NCBI RefSeq assembly: GCF_049723905.1
Contig: NZ_JBJKFD010000001.1
Span: 434,001-498,000, forward strand
DNA: 64,000 bases
Source: G963665185 sp049723905
GTDB lineage: Bacteria > Desulfobacterota > Desulfovibrionia > Desulfovibrionales > Desulfovibrionaceae
Reading direction: 5' to 3'
Part shown: piece by piece, positions 7,467 to 16,325 of the stretch
Numbering within the stretch: the stretch's first letter is position 1
Layout of the letters: each line of letters starts with the position of its first letter
Made by a program: the position numbers and the translations under genes
The notes under the pieces: generated by a model
Seen by the model: the letters and a program-made list of their open reading frames with translations, nothing else
What the model was told of the DNA's origin: nothing
Database searches by the model: none

Positions 7467-9260
7467 TCAGGCAGCCTGGGTTTGAAGGCTACGATCTATC
7501 TCACGGACCTTGCTTAACGCGCGCCGCAGCATCCCCTTGATGTGGGGAAGATCCTTACGCACATAGCGAAGGCGGGCCTTCACCAGGGCAGAAGAGTCCA
7601 TGATTTCGTTGTAGAGGTAGGGCACGTACAACGGATCCTGACGCAGGAAGAACTGGATTTGCTGCAAAATCTCGTGGATCTCTTTCTGTTTTTTTTCCGG
7701 CTTTTTAAAGAGTTTGTCCAGTCGCTTCTCCACGGACCGCAATGAGGATGCCCATTGGTTGGCCCGAGCTTCAAATTCCGGCCAGACTCGTGGCTGGTGA
7801 GCTATTTTAAGGCCTTCGCAGAACAAGTGGGCGGTGTTTTTTGGATCTCTGATAAATGGCAGATCCATTGCCTCTTCCCTGGTCAGGATGGTGGTGCCTA
7901 TGATGTCTGCGCCGCCTCCATACAGGTTGTAAACGTGGGTCGAGGACTGAGCCAGATCATCTTCCAGATCGCGTTTGGCACTGAGAAGCTGAAGGGAGGT
8001 TTTTATGGTCTCGCCATCTTTGTTTTTGATTGATGTTGAATATGCACGGTCGATGTCTTCTTGGCTTACATTGGCTGCATGGTGACCGGCCGCGTGGGTT
8101 TTGTTGTTCAGGCATGCAAAATCCTGCCCCACAAGGAGAAAGTCATCCACCCCGCAATAGCGCAGGAAACGCATCATGGTAACGCCGACGTTGCCGCCTG
8201 CATCCAGCACAAGCTCCATTTTTTCCATCACAAAGGATGATATTCCGCCCATGGTCCACAACGGGATAGTGGGGCCGGGGTACATTTCCAGAACTTTCGG
8301 CTGGATTTTGGTTGAATAAATGAGGGGAATGTCTCTGGCCCACTCTGTATCAAGGGTGTCATAAATTTGAAGCATTCCCTCACTATAGTCGATAGCCATA
8401 CAGAAATGAGGTTTTACCCCGTTGCGTTGCAGCGCGGGGAGCGCCTGGAGTGATGTGACATACAGAGCTCCTTCATGGCCGCCATCACCTCTGAATTCCG
8501 AGGCGAACTCGGAAAGGGAGGGACCAGCGCCGAATATTACTGCGGCTCCGCCTTTGGCGCAGTTTTGCATGGCTTTGAGAGAACCGTCGCTCAAGGCTTT
8601 TTGGAAGTTCTTGAGTTCGTTGCCGACCATCATGTCCTGCCGACTGCGCAGTGTGGTCAGCTCGATGCTGAAACTGTCCAGCCGTGCTTTTGCACGTTTG
8701 CTCCATTGGGCGTATTCAGGACCTAACTGGCGGCTGGGAAGGTCTTCCTTCAATTCGATGCGGCCAAAAATAAACTGTACATCCAGTTCCCGAATATGAT
8801 CCATCATGACGTTTTCTTCTGGGGGGATGAAGAACAGGCGTCGCTCACTCAAGAATTGCGAATAGTCGGTTTGGCCAAGACATGCCAGAAGCACTTCAGG
8901 GTTGGGCTCAAGTACAAAAACCTTGTGAGTCGGCGGGGTTTCTGTCAGCACGTGGTTTATTCCGTAGCCCAAGCTACTGCCAATAATGAAGGTGGCACTG
9001 CTTTCAACTCGGTCGCCGTACGTCCAGTTCTTGTAGAAAAGTCCGGGAGGGATCGGTTCATACAGTCCGCTTCCCTGTGGAGTGCGGATGTCCAAGTAGC
9101 CGCCCTGGTTAAGGAAAATAGCTTTTTCCATCCGCTCCTGGTCGTAGCTTTGTTTGCTGAGCCATTGGAAGAGAGCGGGAGAGCTGTCCTTGAGGGCTGC
9201 TAAGTTGTCCTGCAGAAAATGATATAACTTGGCCGTCGATTCTTGCGCTTCCTGTGTCAT
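7467..9260 (-). CDS. MptE-like / motility accessory factor (DUF115) family protein
   Basis: A 597-residue protein of the DUF115/MAF family (6-hydroxymethylpterin diphosphokinase MptE-like core). The central domain starts AAVIFGAGPSLSEF (239-252), followed by HFCMAIDYSEGM and LVGQDFACLNNKTHAAGHH. In flagellated bacteria this family transfers nonulosonic acids to flagellin. A large N-terminal domain with FIIGSSLGYGINHVL and a helical C-terminus flank the core. It stands alone between the PhzF-MIF pair and the divergent cysK fusion. A second, shorter family member lies at 57499-58311 next to CMP-nonulosonate-type synthetases, which supports a glycosylation role. The start at 9260 has no strong Shine-Dalgarno. 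Confidence 0.85.
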   Translation of the reverse strand: MTQEAQESTAKLYHFLQDNLAALKDSSPALFQWLSKQSYDQERMEKAIFLNQGGYLDIRTPQGSGLYEPIPPGLFYKNWTYGDRVESSATFIIGSSLGYGINHVLTETPPTHKVFVLEPNPEVLLACLGQTDYSQFLSERRLFFIPPEENVMMDHIRELDVQFIFGRIELKEDLPSRQLGPEYAQWSKRAKARLDSFSIELTTLRSRQDMMVGNELKNFQKALSDGSLKAMQNCAKGGAAVIFGAGPSLSEFASEFRGDGGHEGALYVTSLQALPALQRNGVKPHFCMAIDYSEGMLQIYDTLDTEWARDIPLIYSTKIQPKVLEMYPGPTIPLWTMGGISSFVMEKMELVLDAGGNVGVTMMRFLRYCGVDDFLLVGQDFACLNNKTHAAGHHAANVSQEDIDRAYSTSIKNKDGETIKTSLQLLSAKRDLEDDLAQSSTHVYNLYGGGADIIGTTILTREEAMDLPFIRDPKNTAHLFCEGLKIAHQPRVWPEFEARANQWASSLRSVEKRLDKLFKKPEKKQKEIHEILQQIQFFLRQDPLYVPYLYNEIMDSSALVKARLRYVRKDLPHIKGMLRRALSKVREIDRSLQTQAA

Positions 9261-9349
9261 GGAAAGGCTACCTTGCGGTTGAGGGTGAATTGCCCTAACT
9301 AATTTTTACTTTTTGAAGAATATATCTCATCGTTGTCATGGAGCTATGC

Positions 9350-11683
9350 ATGAATTGGGCCAATGATGTTCTAGAGCTTGTAGGGCGTACTCCCCTGGTG
9401 CAACTGCGCCGTCTGTCGGAAAATTCAGAAGTCAAGATTTTGGCAAAAATCGAGTCCAAAAGCATTGGCGGTTCCATCAAGGACCGTGTTGCCTTGGCAA
9501 TGGTTGAGGCTGCTGAACAGAGCGGAGAGCTTGTTCCTGGGAGCGCAGTCAATAAAACCATAATTGAAGCCACCAGTGGCAATACCGGCATTGGGCTGGC
9601 AATGGTCTGTGCTGTCAAAGGGTACCGCCTGAAGTTAATTATGCCAGAATCTGCCAGTGAAGAACGCAAGCGGATCATGCGTGCTTATGGAGCAGAGCTG
9701 GTCCTTACCCCCGGGCGTTTGGCCACGGATGGGGCCATTGAAGAAGCCTACCGTCTTGCCCGTGAGGAACCGGAAAAATATGTTCTTATGGATCAGTATA
9801 ACAACGGTGCAAGCATTCAGGCGCACTACCGGGGAACTGCACGGGAAATATGGGAGCAGACTGACGGACAGGTAACCCATGTGGTGGCAACCTTGGGAAC
9901 TTCGGGTACGGCCATGGGGTTGGCGAAAGGGCTGCATGAGTTCAACCCCGCCGTTCGGGTTATTGCTGTGGAGCCGCATGCCGGACACAAGATTCAGGGC
10001 CTGAAGAATATGCAGGAATCATATCCTCCAGGGATTTACAACAAACATAGTGTCGACAAGATCGTACGCATCAATGACGAAGATGCTTTTTCGGCAGCCA
10101 GAGCCATGGCCCGCGAAGAAGGCCTCATGGTGGGGATGAGTTCGGGAGCTGCCGCAGCTGTGGCGCTTCAGGTCGGACAAAAATTGAAAAAAGGGCTCGT
10201 GGTTTTCATTTGTCCGGACGGTGGAGAGCGTTATCTTTCGACTAATTTATATGCCAGCGAGAAGAACCAGGGTGTTCATCTTTATAATATACGCAATAAC
10301 GACAAACAGGTGCTTCTGCCCGCCAATGGAAGCGTTGGCATGTTCACTCCCGCACCCGGATTGGACAATCCTCAGGAAGCGGAGTCCTGGCGGCGTATCG
10401 TTAGCCTGGACGTTCTTTGCCGCTACCTGAAAGAAGAAGGAGTTGAATCCAAAGCCTTGGCTGCTGTTGCCGATATGGACGACAGAACGCTGGCAGCAGC
10501 TCGTGCCCTGGATGGGGAGAGACAGATTTTTGTCAGCAGTGCGATGGATGAGCTGCACGACATTGCCCGGCTTTTGGGCGTGGGCCCACATGTGGTTTTC
10601 GCCTCCTGCACGGACATGCAACGGTCCGTGGACATGGTGCGAGCTCTTATGGATAAAGGGCTGGCCTACGAAAAGCTTCGCAGTGTCTACTTTGATGTGG
10701 CTCGTGACAAGGCGTATGGGGAAATTGCCAGGCAGGACGATGTGGAGGGATTGCAGCTCGGCCATACCGTTGATCTGGATGACTATGTAAAAAATAATCC
10801 CATGGATTTTACGCTGCTTAAGCGAGCCACACTGCAGGATTTAAAATTGGGCGAAGTTGTGGAGACCAGGTGGGGAAAGGTTCGTCCCAGTTGGTTCACC
10901 CAGTTGAGCGCTGCGGCCTTTGAGCATCTTTCCGGAACGGACATTGTTCTGGCGGCGGCCAATCAACGATTTCCGCATCTGGATAACTTTGCTTCTTTGT
11001 TTGCAAATGCGGGAAGACGGTCTGTTCAGACCTGGATGGTTACTGGCGGAATTCGTACGGCCGGAGACGAGGAGCATTGCCCAGGCGTAAAAGAGCTCGC
11101 TGTTCAGGCTGGTGGTTGGGCTGCCGTACGCCTGTGGCTATTGTCTACATCCTATCGCAGACCATTGACTTACTCATTGGAGAGTTTGTCCATGTGGGAC
11201 CGCAATGTAACCAAGCTGAACGAGCTGTATGCCGGTCTGCTTACAGGCGAATTTTCTGAGAAGCCTTTATCGGAAATTTCCGGAAAGATCAGTGATGAAC
11301 TGCGTCGTGGGTTGCGAGAGGCATTGGAGGACGACCTGGGGGTATACCATTTTTGGCCAGTCCTGTTTGGCAATGTCAAGAAGATCAATGCATTGCGTTC
11401 GCATGAGGCCTTGGGGCACGAGGATGCCGCGCTGCTTGCAGATACCCTGCGGTGGGTAGATACATGTTTGGGGATGTTCAATCCCTGCACTCTTCCGTTG
11501 CCGCGGTCCCAATGGCCTGACGAACTTGCAGAGATGGTTGAAAGGCGGAAAACAGCACGCCGTTCCAAAAAATTTCAGGAAGCTGATTCGTTGCGTATGT
11601 CGTTGGCCGAGATGGGTTTTCGTGTGGAGGATTCCCCCGAAGGTGAAAGAGTCTATGCCGTGCATCAGGAACAAGAGGAGTAA
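9350..11683 (+). CDS. Cysteine synthase fused to a degenerate cysteinyl-tRNA synthetase-like domain
   Basis: A 777-residue two-part protein. Residues 1-305 are a CysK/CysM-type PLP enzyme making cysteine from O-acetylserine and sulfide: PLP lysine in GGSIKDR (Lys44), TSGNTG at 75-80, and GTSGT at 183-187. From about 309 to the end the sequence follows bacterial CysRS block by block: LDVLCRYLKEEG, ADMDDR, GEIARQDDVEGLQ, NPMDFTLLKR, WGKVRPSW, LLSTSYRRPL. The catalytic motifs are gone: HIGH is replaced in GLDNPQEAES, KMSKS in TAGDEEHCPG, and of the four usual zinc ligands only the His of FPH remains. I chose ATG 9350 because GGAG lies 6 bases upstream; an ATG at 9338 is alternative. The second domain is probably not an aminoacylating enzyme. 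Confidence 0.92.
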   Translation: MNWANDVLELVGRTPLVQLRRLSENSEVKILAKIESKSIGGSIKDRVALAMVEAAEQSGELVPGSAVNKTIIEATSGNTGIGLAMVCAVKGYRLKLIMPESASEERKRIMRAYGAELVLTPGRLATDGAIEEAYRLAREEPEKYVLMDQYNNGASIQAHYRGTAREIWEQTDGQVTHVVATLGTSGTAMGLAKGLHEFNPAVRVIAVEPHAGHKIQGLKNMQESYPPGIYNKHSVDKIVRINDEDAFSAARAMAREEGLMVGMSSGAAAAVALQVGQKLKKGLVVFICPDGGERYLSTNLYASEKNQGVHLYNIRNNDKQVLLPANGSVGMFTPAPGLDNPQEAESWRRIVSLDVLCRYLKEEGVESKALAAVADMDDRTLAAARALDGERQIFVSSAMDELHDIARLLGVGPHVVFASCTDMQRSVDMVRALMDKGLAYEKLRSVYFDVARDKAYGEIARQDDVEGLQLGHTVDLDDYVKNNPMDFTLLKRATLQDLKLGEVVETRWGKVRPSWFTQLSAAAFEHLSGTDIVLAAANQRFPHLDNFASLFANAGRRSVQTWMVTGGIRTAGDEEHCPGVKELAVQAGGWAAVRLWLLSTSYRRPLTYSLESLSMWDRNVTKLNELYAGLLTGEFSEKPLSEISGKISDELRRGLREALEDDLGVYHFWPVLFGNVKKINALRSHEALGHEDAALLADTLRWVDTCLGMFNPCTLPLPRSQWPDELAEMVERRKTARRSKKFQEADSLRMSLAEMGFRVEDSPEGERVYAVHQEQEE

Positions 11684-11685
11684 TC

Positions 11686-12186
11686 ATGGTTTTGCTGCTT
11701 AACGGAGCCGACGGAGGGGTTCGTCTTGCGGAGCCTCGAGACATTGCGGATATACGCTCTGTTCACAAGGCTGCTCTTTATGGCTTGTGCTGTGGATTTT
11801 ACGAAGCCTCTCAGCTTGCCGGCTGGTCAAAGGCTTTTTCTGCTGCCGTGTCACATCTCTTCGAGGAAGAAGATTCCGTACTGTATGTTGCTGAACATGA
11901 AGGCGTGCTGGCCGGTTTTGGCCTGCGCAAAGGGCATATTATCTGCGCTCTTTATATTCGGCCTGAGTTTGCCGGTTTGGGGCTGGGGCGGGAACTCATG
12001 CAGCATCTTGAATCATCTTCAGTTTTTGCAGAAACGCAGGAGTGTGTGCGTTTTTCCGTGAGTGCTTCACTCAATGCCATAGGTTTTTATGAGCAGCTTG
12101 GGTATGTGGAAGACGGAGTGGATGAAATGTTGCTTCCGGACGGCATTGTTTTGCCGTGCGTAGCCATGCATAAGGACACCTGTTGA
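11686..12186 (+). CDS. GNAT family N-acetyltransferase
   Basis: A 166-residue GCN5-related acetyltransferase. The acetyl-CoA-binding motif A is visible as LYIRPEFAGLGLGRELM (about 89-105), and motif B as NAIGFYEQLGY. Two bp separate it from the cysK fusion stop, so it is in the same transcript, ending at the bidirectional terminator. The acceptor is unknown; nothing suggests it is the serine acetyltransferase that would supply O-acetylserine (CysE is a left-handed beta-helix, a different fold). Confidence 0.85.
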   Translation: MVLLLNGADGGVRLAEPRDIADIRSVHKAALYGLCCGFYEASQLAGWSKAFSAAVSHLFEEEDSVLYVAEHEGVLAGFGLRKGHIICALYIRPEFAGLGLGRELMQHLESSSVFAETQECVRFSVSASLNAIGFYEQLGYVEDGVDEMLLPDGIVLPCVAMHKDTC

Positions 12187-12207
12187 ATCTGCAGCGGAAT
12201 TTTTTTG

Positions 12208-12245
12208 AAGAAAAAAGCCGGGCCAAATGACCCGGCTTTTTTCTT
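12208..12245. terminator. Bidirectional terminator between convergent genes
   Basis: A 15-bp perfect stem: AAGAAAAAAGCCGGG (12208-12222) and its complement (12231-12245), 8-base loop. The A-tract on the left and T-tract on the right serve both the GNAT gene (plus) and the sigma-54 activator (minus), whose stop codon sits inside the right arm. Confidence 0.92.
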
Positions 12246-13839
12246 ATACATTCGGCTGTCCCGTGCGCCTTCTGCGTCCCGAGGTGACAAATTTCTTCGG
12301 ATCAATCCGATACTTCTTCACCTTGTAGTTGACGATGCGGTAGCTCACGCGAAGTTCTCTTGCGGCCTGAAGCATATTGCCGTTGGCCTTTTTCAAGGCA
12401 TCCACAAGGAGTTCGCGTTCAAAGTTTGCCACGGCCTCGCCAAAGGAGAGGCTGACGTCCGTAGCGGAACTCTCCGCAGTCTGAAGAGTCGGGGGAAGGT
12501 GGTAGGAGCGTACGACTTCATCATCGCAGATGAGCACGGCTCTTTCCACGCAGTTGCGCAGTTCGCGCACGTTTCCTGGCCAGTGATACTGCGTCAGGAG
12601 GTCAATGGCAGGTGTTGATATGCGACGAATGCGCTTGGCATATTCCTTGGCAAAGGAAAGGAGGAAGTGCTCGGCAAGGGGCAGAACATCTTCTCGCCGC
12701 TCCCGCAAAGGAGGAAGGAACACGGGAAAAACATTGATGCGGTAGTACAGGTCCTCGCGGAACTTGCTCTGCAAAATCAAGTCTTCAAGAGGCTGATGGG
12801 TCGCACAGATGAGGCGCACGTCCACCTTGACCGTTTTCTCGCTGCCGATGGGTTGTACTTCTTTTTCCTGAATGGCACGCAGCACTTTGGCCTGTGCTTC
12901 CAGAGAGAGCTCACCGATTTCATCCAGAAACAGACTGCCCAAGTCGGCCTGTTCGAAAAGGCCTCGTTTGCTAGCGATGGCACCGGTAAAGGCACCTTTC
13001 TCATGTCCGAACAGTTCACTTTCGATAAGTTCGGAAGGAAGGGCGGCGCAGTTCAGCTTAACAAGCGGTTTCCCTGCGCGTGGACTTGCAGCATGGATTG
13101 CTTCGGCAAGAAGCTCCTTGCCGGTACCGGATTCCCCCCGGATAAGTGCAGTGGCTTTACTGGGAGCAACCTGGGCAACCTGCTGCAGAACCATTCGCAT
13201 GCTTTTGGACGTGGCCACAATGTTGGGGAGCTGGAGGTCCAGGCTCTCCGCACCAACGCCCAACCCCTGGGAAAGGAGCTGGCGTTGCAGAGCCAGTTCT
13301 TCCTGAAGGCGGGCCACCTTGTTGGCTATAAGTCCGGCCACGACTTCCAGGAACTGCAGATGAGATTCCAGAATATCCAGCGGTTGGGCTGCCACATCAA
13401 TACTCAACGTCCCCAGAACCTCATCTTCCTGAAAAGGGCTGGGGTTGACCACGGGAACGGAAATGAAGGCCATGCTCGAAAGCTCTTCCGGTGGCCTTCC
13501 GAACGCTTTATTGAGGAACTCTGGATGGTCTTTCATGCGGGGGACCACAATAGCCCGTCCGCTTTCAAAGACCTGTCCCACAATCCCCTGCCCCGGGGTG
13601 TAGCTGGCCTCAACCGTTTTGGAAAGGCTGTGGGTAAGGCCAATTTTTAAGGTCGAGCTTTCCTGGTCGTAAATGGCCAGAAATGCCCGCCTGTACCCCA
13701 GGTTTTCCGTGAGTATACGTAACAGGCCTTTGAGACCGGACTGCAAAGGGCTTTTGGGGCCTATTTCTGCAAGGATCTGCCTCAATGTCCGCATGCACAG
13801 GGCAAATTTATCGGTAATGCTCTGGTTGGAATTATCCAT
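12244..13839 (-). CDS. GAF-domain sigma-54-dependent transcriptional activator (NifA-like)
   Basis: A 531-residue enhancer-binding protein. The N-terminal GAF sensor domain covers about 25-190. The AAA+ domain has Walker A GESGTGKE, the sigma-54 contact loop GAFTGA, and Walker B LFLDEIGEL. A Fis-type helix-turn-helix near the C-terminus (ANGNMLQAARELRVSYRIV) is followed by a basic tail (GRRRRTG). I start at ATG 13839 (MDNSNQ), 11 bp after the iorB stop; an upstream in-frame ATG at 13884 would overlap iorB. It is the last gene of the TPR-iorA-iorB strand and may regulate these genes in response to a small ligand, but I see no convincing -24/-12 promoter in the window. Confidence 0.92.
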   Translation of the reverse strand: MDNSNQSITDKFALCMRTLRQILAEIGPKSPLQSGLKGLLRILTENLGYRRAFLAIYDQESSTLKIGLTHSLSKTVEASYTPGQGIVGQVFESGRAIVVPRMKDHPEFLNKAFGRPPEELSSMAFISVPVVNPSPFQEDEVLGTLSIDVAAQPLDILESHLQFLEVVAGLIANKVARLQEELALQRQLLSQGLGVGAESLDLQLPNIVATSKSMRMVLQQVAQVAPSKATALIRGESGTGKELLAEAIHAASPRAGKPLVKLNCAALPSELIESELFGHEKGAFTGAIASKRGLFEQADLGSLFLDEIGELSLEAQAKVLRAIQEKEVQPIGSEKTVKVDVRLICATHQPLEDLILQSKFREDLYYRINVFPVFLPPLRERREDVLPLAEHFLLSFAKEYAKRIRRISTPAIDLLTQYHWPGNVRELRNCVERAVLICDDEVVRSYHLPPTLQTAESSATDVSLSFGEAVANFERELLVDALKKANGNMLQAARELRVSYRIVNYKVKKYRIDPKKFVTSGRRRRTGQPNV

Positions 13840-13849
13840 TGTCCTGCCG

Positions 13850-14455
13850 TCAGACTTTTTGTTCAAGAACAGCCTTGGCGCCAAGTTTTATGGCGGCAAG
13901 GTTCATATCCACAAGTTTGGGTTTGAGATTGGCCTTGATGGTTTCGGACAGACGGTCCAAACCAAAAGGCAGTTCATTGAGGGCACACAGCCCCCCCAGC
14001 AAAACCATGTTGGCACTTTGCTCGGAACCTGCTTCCCGGCCCAGGCTAAGGCATGGAATAAAGCAACTGCGCCTGGAGCAGGCCGCCGCTTTTTCTTTGA
14101 TTGAATCCATGGAGGGGTAAGTCTCTCGCCCTGCGGTTACGCCAATGGGAGGGATTATTTCGGAGCTGGAGAGGATTACTGCGTCTTTTGCCAGGTAAGG
14201 CAGAGCACGCAGAGTTTCCAGCGGTTCGAAACCCAACAGGATGTGGGCCTGTCCATGAGCGATTTTGGGGCTGCGATATCCACCGATAAGAACGGTCGAT
14301 TCAACAACACCGCCGCGCTGTGCCATACCATGGATTTCTCCGGCCGTTACAGGCAGCCCGTTGTCCAGGGCGGCCTGTGCCAGAATCTTGGTAGCGGTCA
14401 GAGTTCCCTGACCACCGACACCAGTAAGAAATATACGTTTTTTCAGATCACTCAT
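13850..14455 (-). CDS. iorB: Indolepyruvate:ferredoxin oxidoreductase beta subunit
   Basis: Beta (gamma-domain type) subunit of the aryl-pyruvate ferredoxin oxidoreductase. FLTGVGGQGTLTATKIL opens the protein and GEIHGMAQRGGVVES is the family block that follows. The 201 residues are normal for IorB. It starts 4 bp after iorA. The pair oxidises indolepyruvate, phenylpyruvate and similar 2-oxoacids from aromatic amino acids to acyl-CoA, reducing ferredoxin. Confidence 0.93.
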   Translation of the reverse strand: MSDLKKRIFLTGVGGQGTLTATKILAQAALDNGLPVTAGEIHGMAQRGGVVESTVLIGGYRSPKIAHGQAHILLGFEPLETLRALPYLAKDAVILSSSEIIPPIGVTAGRETYPSMDSIKEKAAACSRRSCFIPCLSLGREAGSEQSANMVLLGGLCALNELPFGLDRLSETIKANLKPKLVDMNLAAIKLGAKAVLEQKV

Positions 14456-14459
14456 TGAG

Positions 14460-16307
14460 TTATGCCCCCCGCTTGCGGGCCTTGATGCCGTCGGCCACTT
14501 GCAGACAGAACATGCAGCCGATGCATACGGCTTCGTTGATTACAACCTCTTCTCCTTCCACGGTAAACGCTGGGCAGGCCAGATTCTTCAGACACTGGCG
14601 CACGGAGTCCGTCTGTTCGGCAACATAAGCCACCTGAACGAATTTTTTGCCCATGAGTCTGCGGGCGTGGAGAGGACAGGGATCCCTGGCAATAAGCACA
14701 CGAACACCGTCCAGCTCTTTGAGTTCGGAAAGGGCGGCTTCCGTCTTTTTGCGGTTGAGCGGGCTGACCGTACGGACGTGTTCTACACCGCAACCTTTGA
14801 CAATGGCCTCAATGCTCACTTGGGATTCATTGGCCCCCATGGCGGTGATTTCTACTCCAGGGTTGGGCTGGTGGCCGGTCATGGCGGTCGTATGGTTGTC
14901 CAGGATAACGATCAGGATGTTGTGCTTGTTGAAGACCGCGTTGACCAATCCGGTTATGCCGGAATGGAAAAAGGTCGAGTCGCCGATAAAGGCAACAACG
15001 GGTTTACCGGAGGCCTTGGCGAAACCACTTCCGGCGGAAACGCTCGAACCCATGCACAGCAGAAAGTCGGCCGCAGCCAGGGGAGGAAGAATGCCCAGGG
15101 TGTAGCAGCCAATATCGGAGGAGTAATAGGCGTCGTCACCAAAAATCTGGCGGACGCTAAAGTATGTTGCACGGTGAGGACAGCCAGCACACAGGTTAGG
15201 CGGGCGCATGGACAGGCCGGGTTCGCTTGGACACAATTCGGCCTGCTTTTCTTCATTGCCGGTCAGGCGACGCAGCAATTTTTCAATGGATGCGCTTTCG
15301 TATTCACCAAAGCGTCCCAGCTCGGGCTGTTCCTTGCCAAGAACCGGGATCTGGATTCCCTTTGCCTGGAGCAGGGCACGTACTTCTGTTTCCAGGATCG
15401 GTTCACCTTCTTCCAAAATCAGGAGGTGGTCGCAGGATTGGGCAACCTTCAGTACAGATGCCTGGTCCATGGGATAGGAAAAACCGAGTTGCAAAAGGGT
15501 GACATTGTCCTCGATCGCCTTGCTCTCGGAGAGGGCGTCGAGAACATATGCACGGCTGATACCTGTAGCTATGACCCCCAACTTGCCGCTGCCATGCGAC
15601 TTGATCCACGGCGAAGAAGCCATGTCCTGCGCTGCAGTCTGGAGATTTTTGACCATTTCCGGATGACGCATGCGAGCCACAGCCGGGATGGGGACAAAAC
15701 GTTTGGGATTTTTGGGCGTAACTTCAATGGGTGCGGGATCGGCCACAGGACCAAATTCCACAGGCCCGCGCAAGTGGTTGAGGCGGGTTGTGGTCCGCAA
15801 CAACACCGGCTGCTGCCATTTGCGTGACATAATAAGCGCCTGGCGAGCCATATCCTTGGCTTCCTGAGCCGTTGCCGGTTCAAATACGGGCATCCCTGCC
15901 ATACGGGCATAGTATCTGTTGTCCTGCTCGTTTTGGCTCGAATGGCATCCCGGATCATCTGCAGTAAGAATGACAATACCACCGGGAGAACCAATGTAGG
16001 TCAGGGTAAGAAGAGGGTCGGCTGCCACGTTGAGTCCGACGTGCTTCATGGTGACCAGCGACATTGCGCCGGCCAAAGTTGCGCCGCCGGCCACTTCCAG
16101 TGCTACTTTTTCGTTGGTGGAATATTCAAAAGAATATTTGCCTTCACCCGAAAGACGGAAAAAAGTGTCGGGAACTTCGCTGGACGGTGTTCCTGGGTAG
16201 CAGGTTACGCAATGCACACCCGCTTCGATGGCGCCGCGTACAATAGCTTCGTTGCCAAGCAGCAGGTGCACTTCACCCTGCTGCCCGGCGATGATTGGAT
16301 GGGACAT
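14460..16307 (-). CDS. iorA: Indolepyruvate:ferredoxin oxidoreductase alpha subunit, with incomplete Fe-S ligand set
   Basis: A 615-residue alpha subunit with the usual fused arrangement: pyrimidine-binding domain (LGNEAIVRGAIEAGV, CYPGTPSSEV), transketolase C-terminal-like domain, TPP domain (CAGCPHRATYFSVRQ, GDSTFFHSGITGLVNAV, LDNHTTAMTGHQPNPG), and a C-terminal ferredoxin-like segment. That last segment normally carries eight Cys for two [4Fe-4S] clusters. Here only five are seen: C-x5-CP in the first half and CIGCMFC in the second, where the fourth ligand position reads QVADG instead of QVCP. The reading frame is intact to the stop. It follows the TPR gene by 18 bp. Confidence 0.93.
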   Translation of the reverse strand: MSHPIIAGQQGEVHLLLGNEAIVRGAIEAGVHCVTCYPGTPSSEVPDTFFRLSGEGKYSFEYSTNEKVALEVAGGATLAGAMSLVTMKHVGLNVAADPLLTLTYIGSPGGIVILTADDPGCHSSQNEQDNRYYARMAGMPVFEPATAQEAKDMARQALIMSRKWQQPVLLRTTTRLNHLRGPVEFGPVADPAPIEVTPKNPKRFVPIPAVARMRHPEMVKNLQTAAQDMASSPWIKSHGSGKLGVIATGISRAYVLDALSESKAIEDNVTLLQLGFSYPMDQASVLKVAQSCDHLLILEEGEPILETEVRALLQAKGIQIPVLGKEQPELGRFGEYESASIEKLLRRLTGNEEKQAELCPSEPGLSMRPPNLCAGCPHRATYFSVRQIFGDDAYYSSDIGCYTLGILPPLAAADFLLCMGSSVSAGSGFAKASGKPVVAFIGDSTFFHSGITGLVNAVFNKHNILIVILDNHTTAMTGHQPNPGVEITAMGANESQVSIEAIVKGCGVEHVRTVSPLNRKKTEAALSELKELDGVRVLIARDPCPLHARRLMGKKFVQVAYVAEQTDSVRQCLKNLACPAFTVEGEEVVINEAVCIGCMFCLQVADGIKARKRGA

Positions 16308-16325
16308 GTAATTGACTCCAGAGGG

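Noticed and set aside
9350..11683. Sequencing frameshift as the reason for missing CysRS motifs
   Set aside because: The alignment with CysRS stays in one frame through and beyond the missing HIGH and KMSKS positions, so the loss is by substitution.
14215..14240. GGTTCGAAA sequence resembling a tRNA T-loop
   Set aside because: It lies inside iorB and no acceptor, D or anticodon stems can be built around it. No tRNA or rRNA gene was found anywhere in the window.
14499..15827. 442-codon open frame on the plus strand opposite iorA
   Set aside because: Shadow of iorA; no domain and no ribosome-binding site. Similar long shadows opposite guaA (36819-37841), sufB (48807-50084), the activator gene (12667-13650) and the GT2 gene (59856-61055) were rejected for the same reason.
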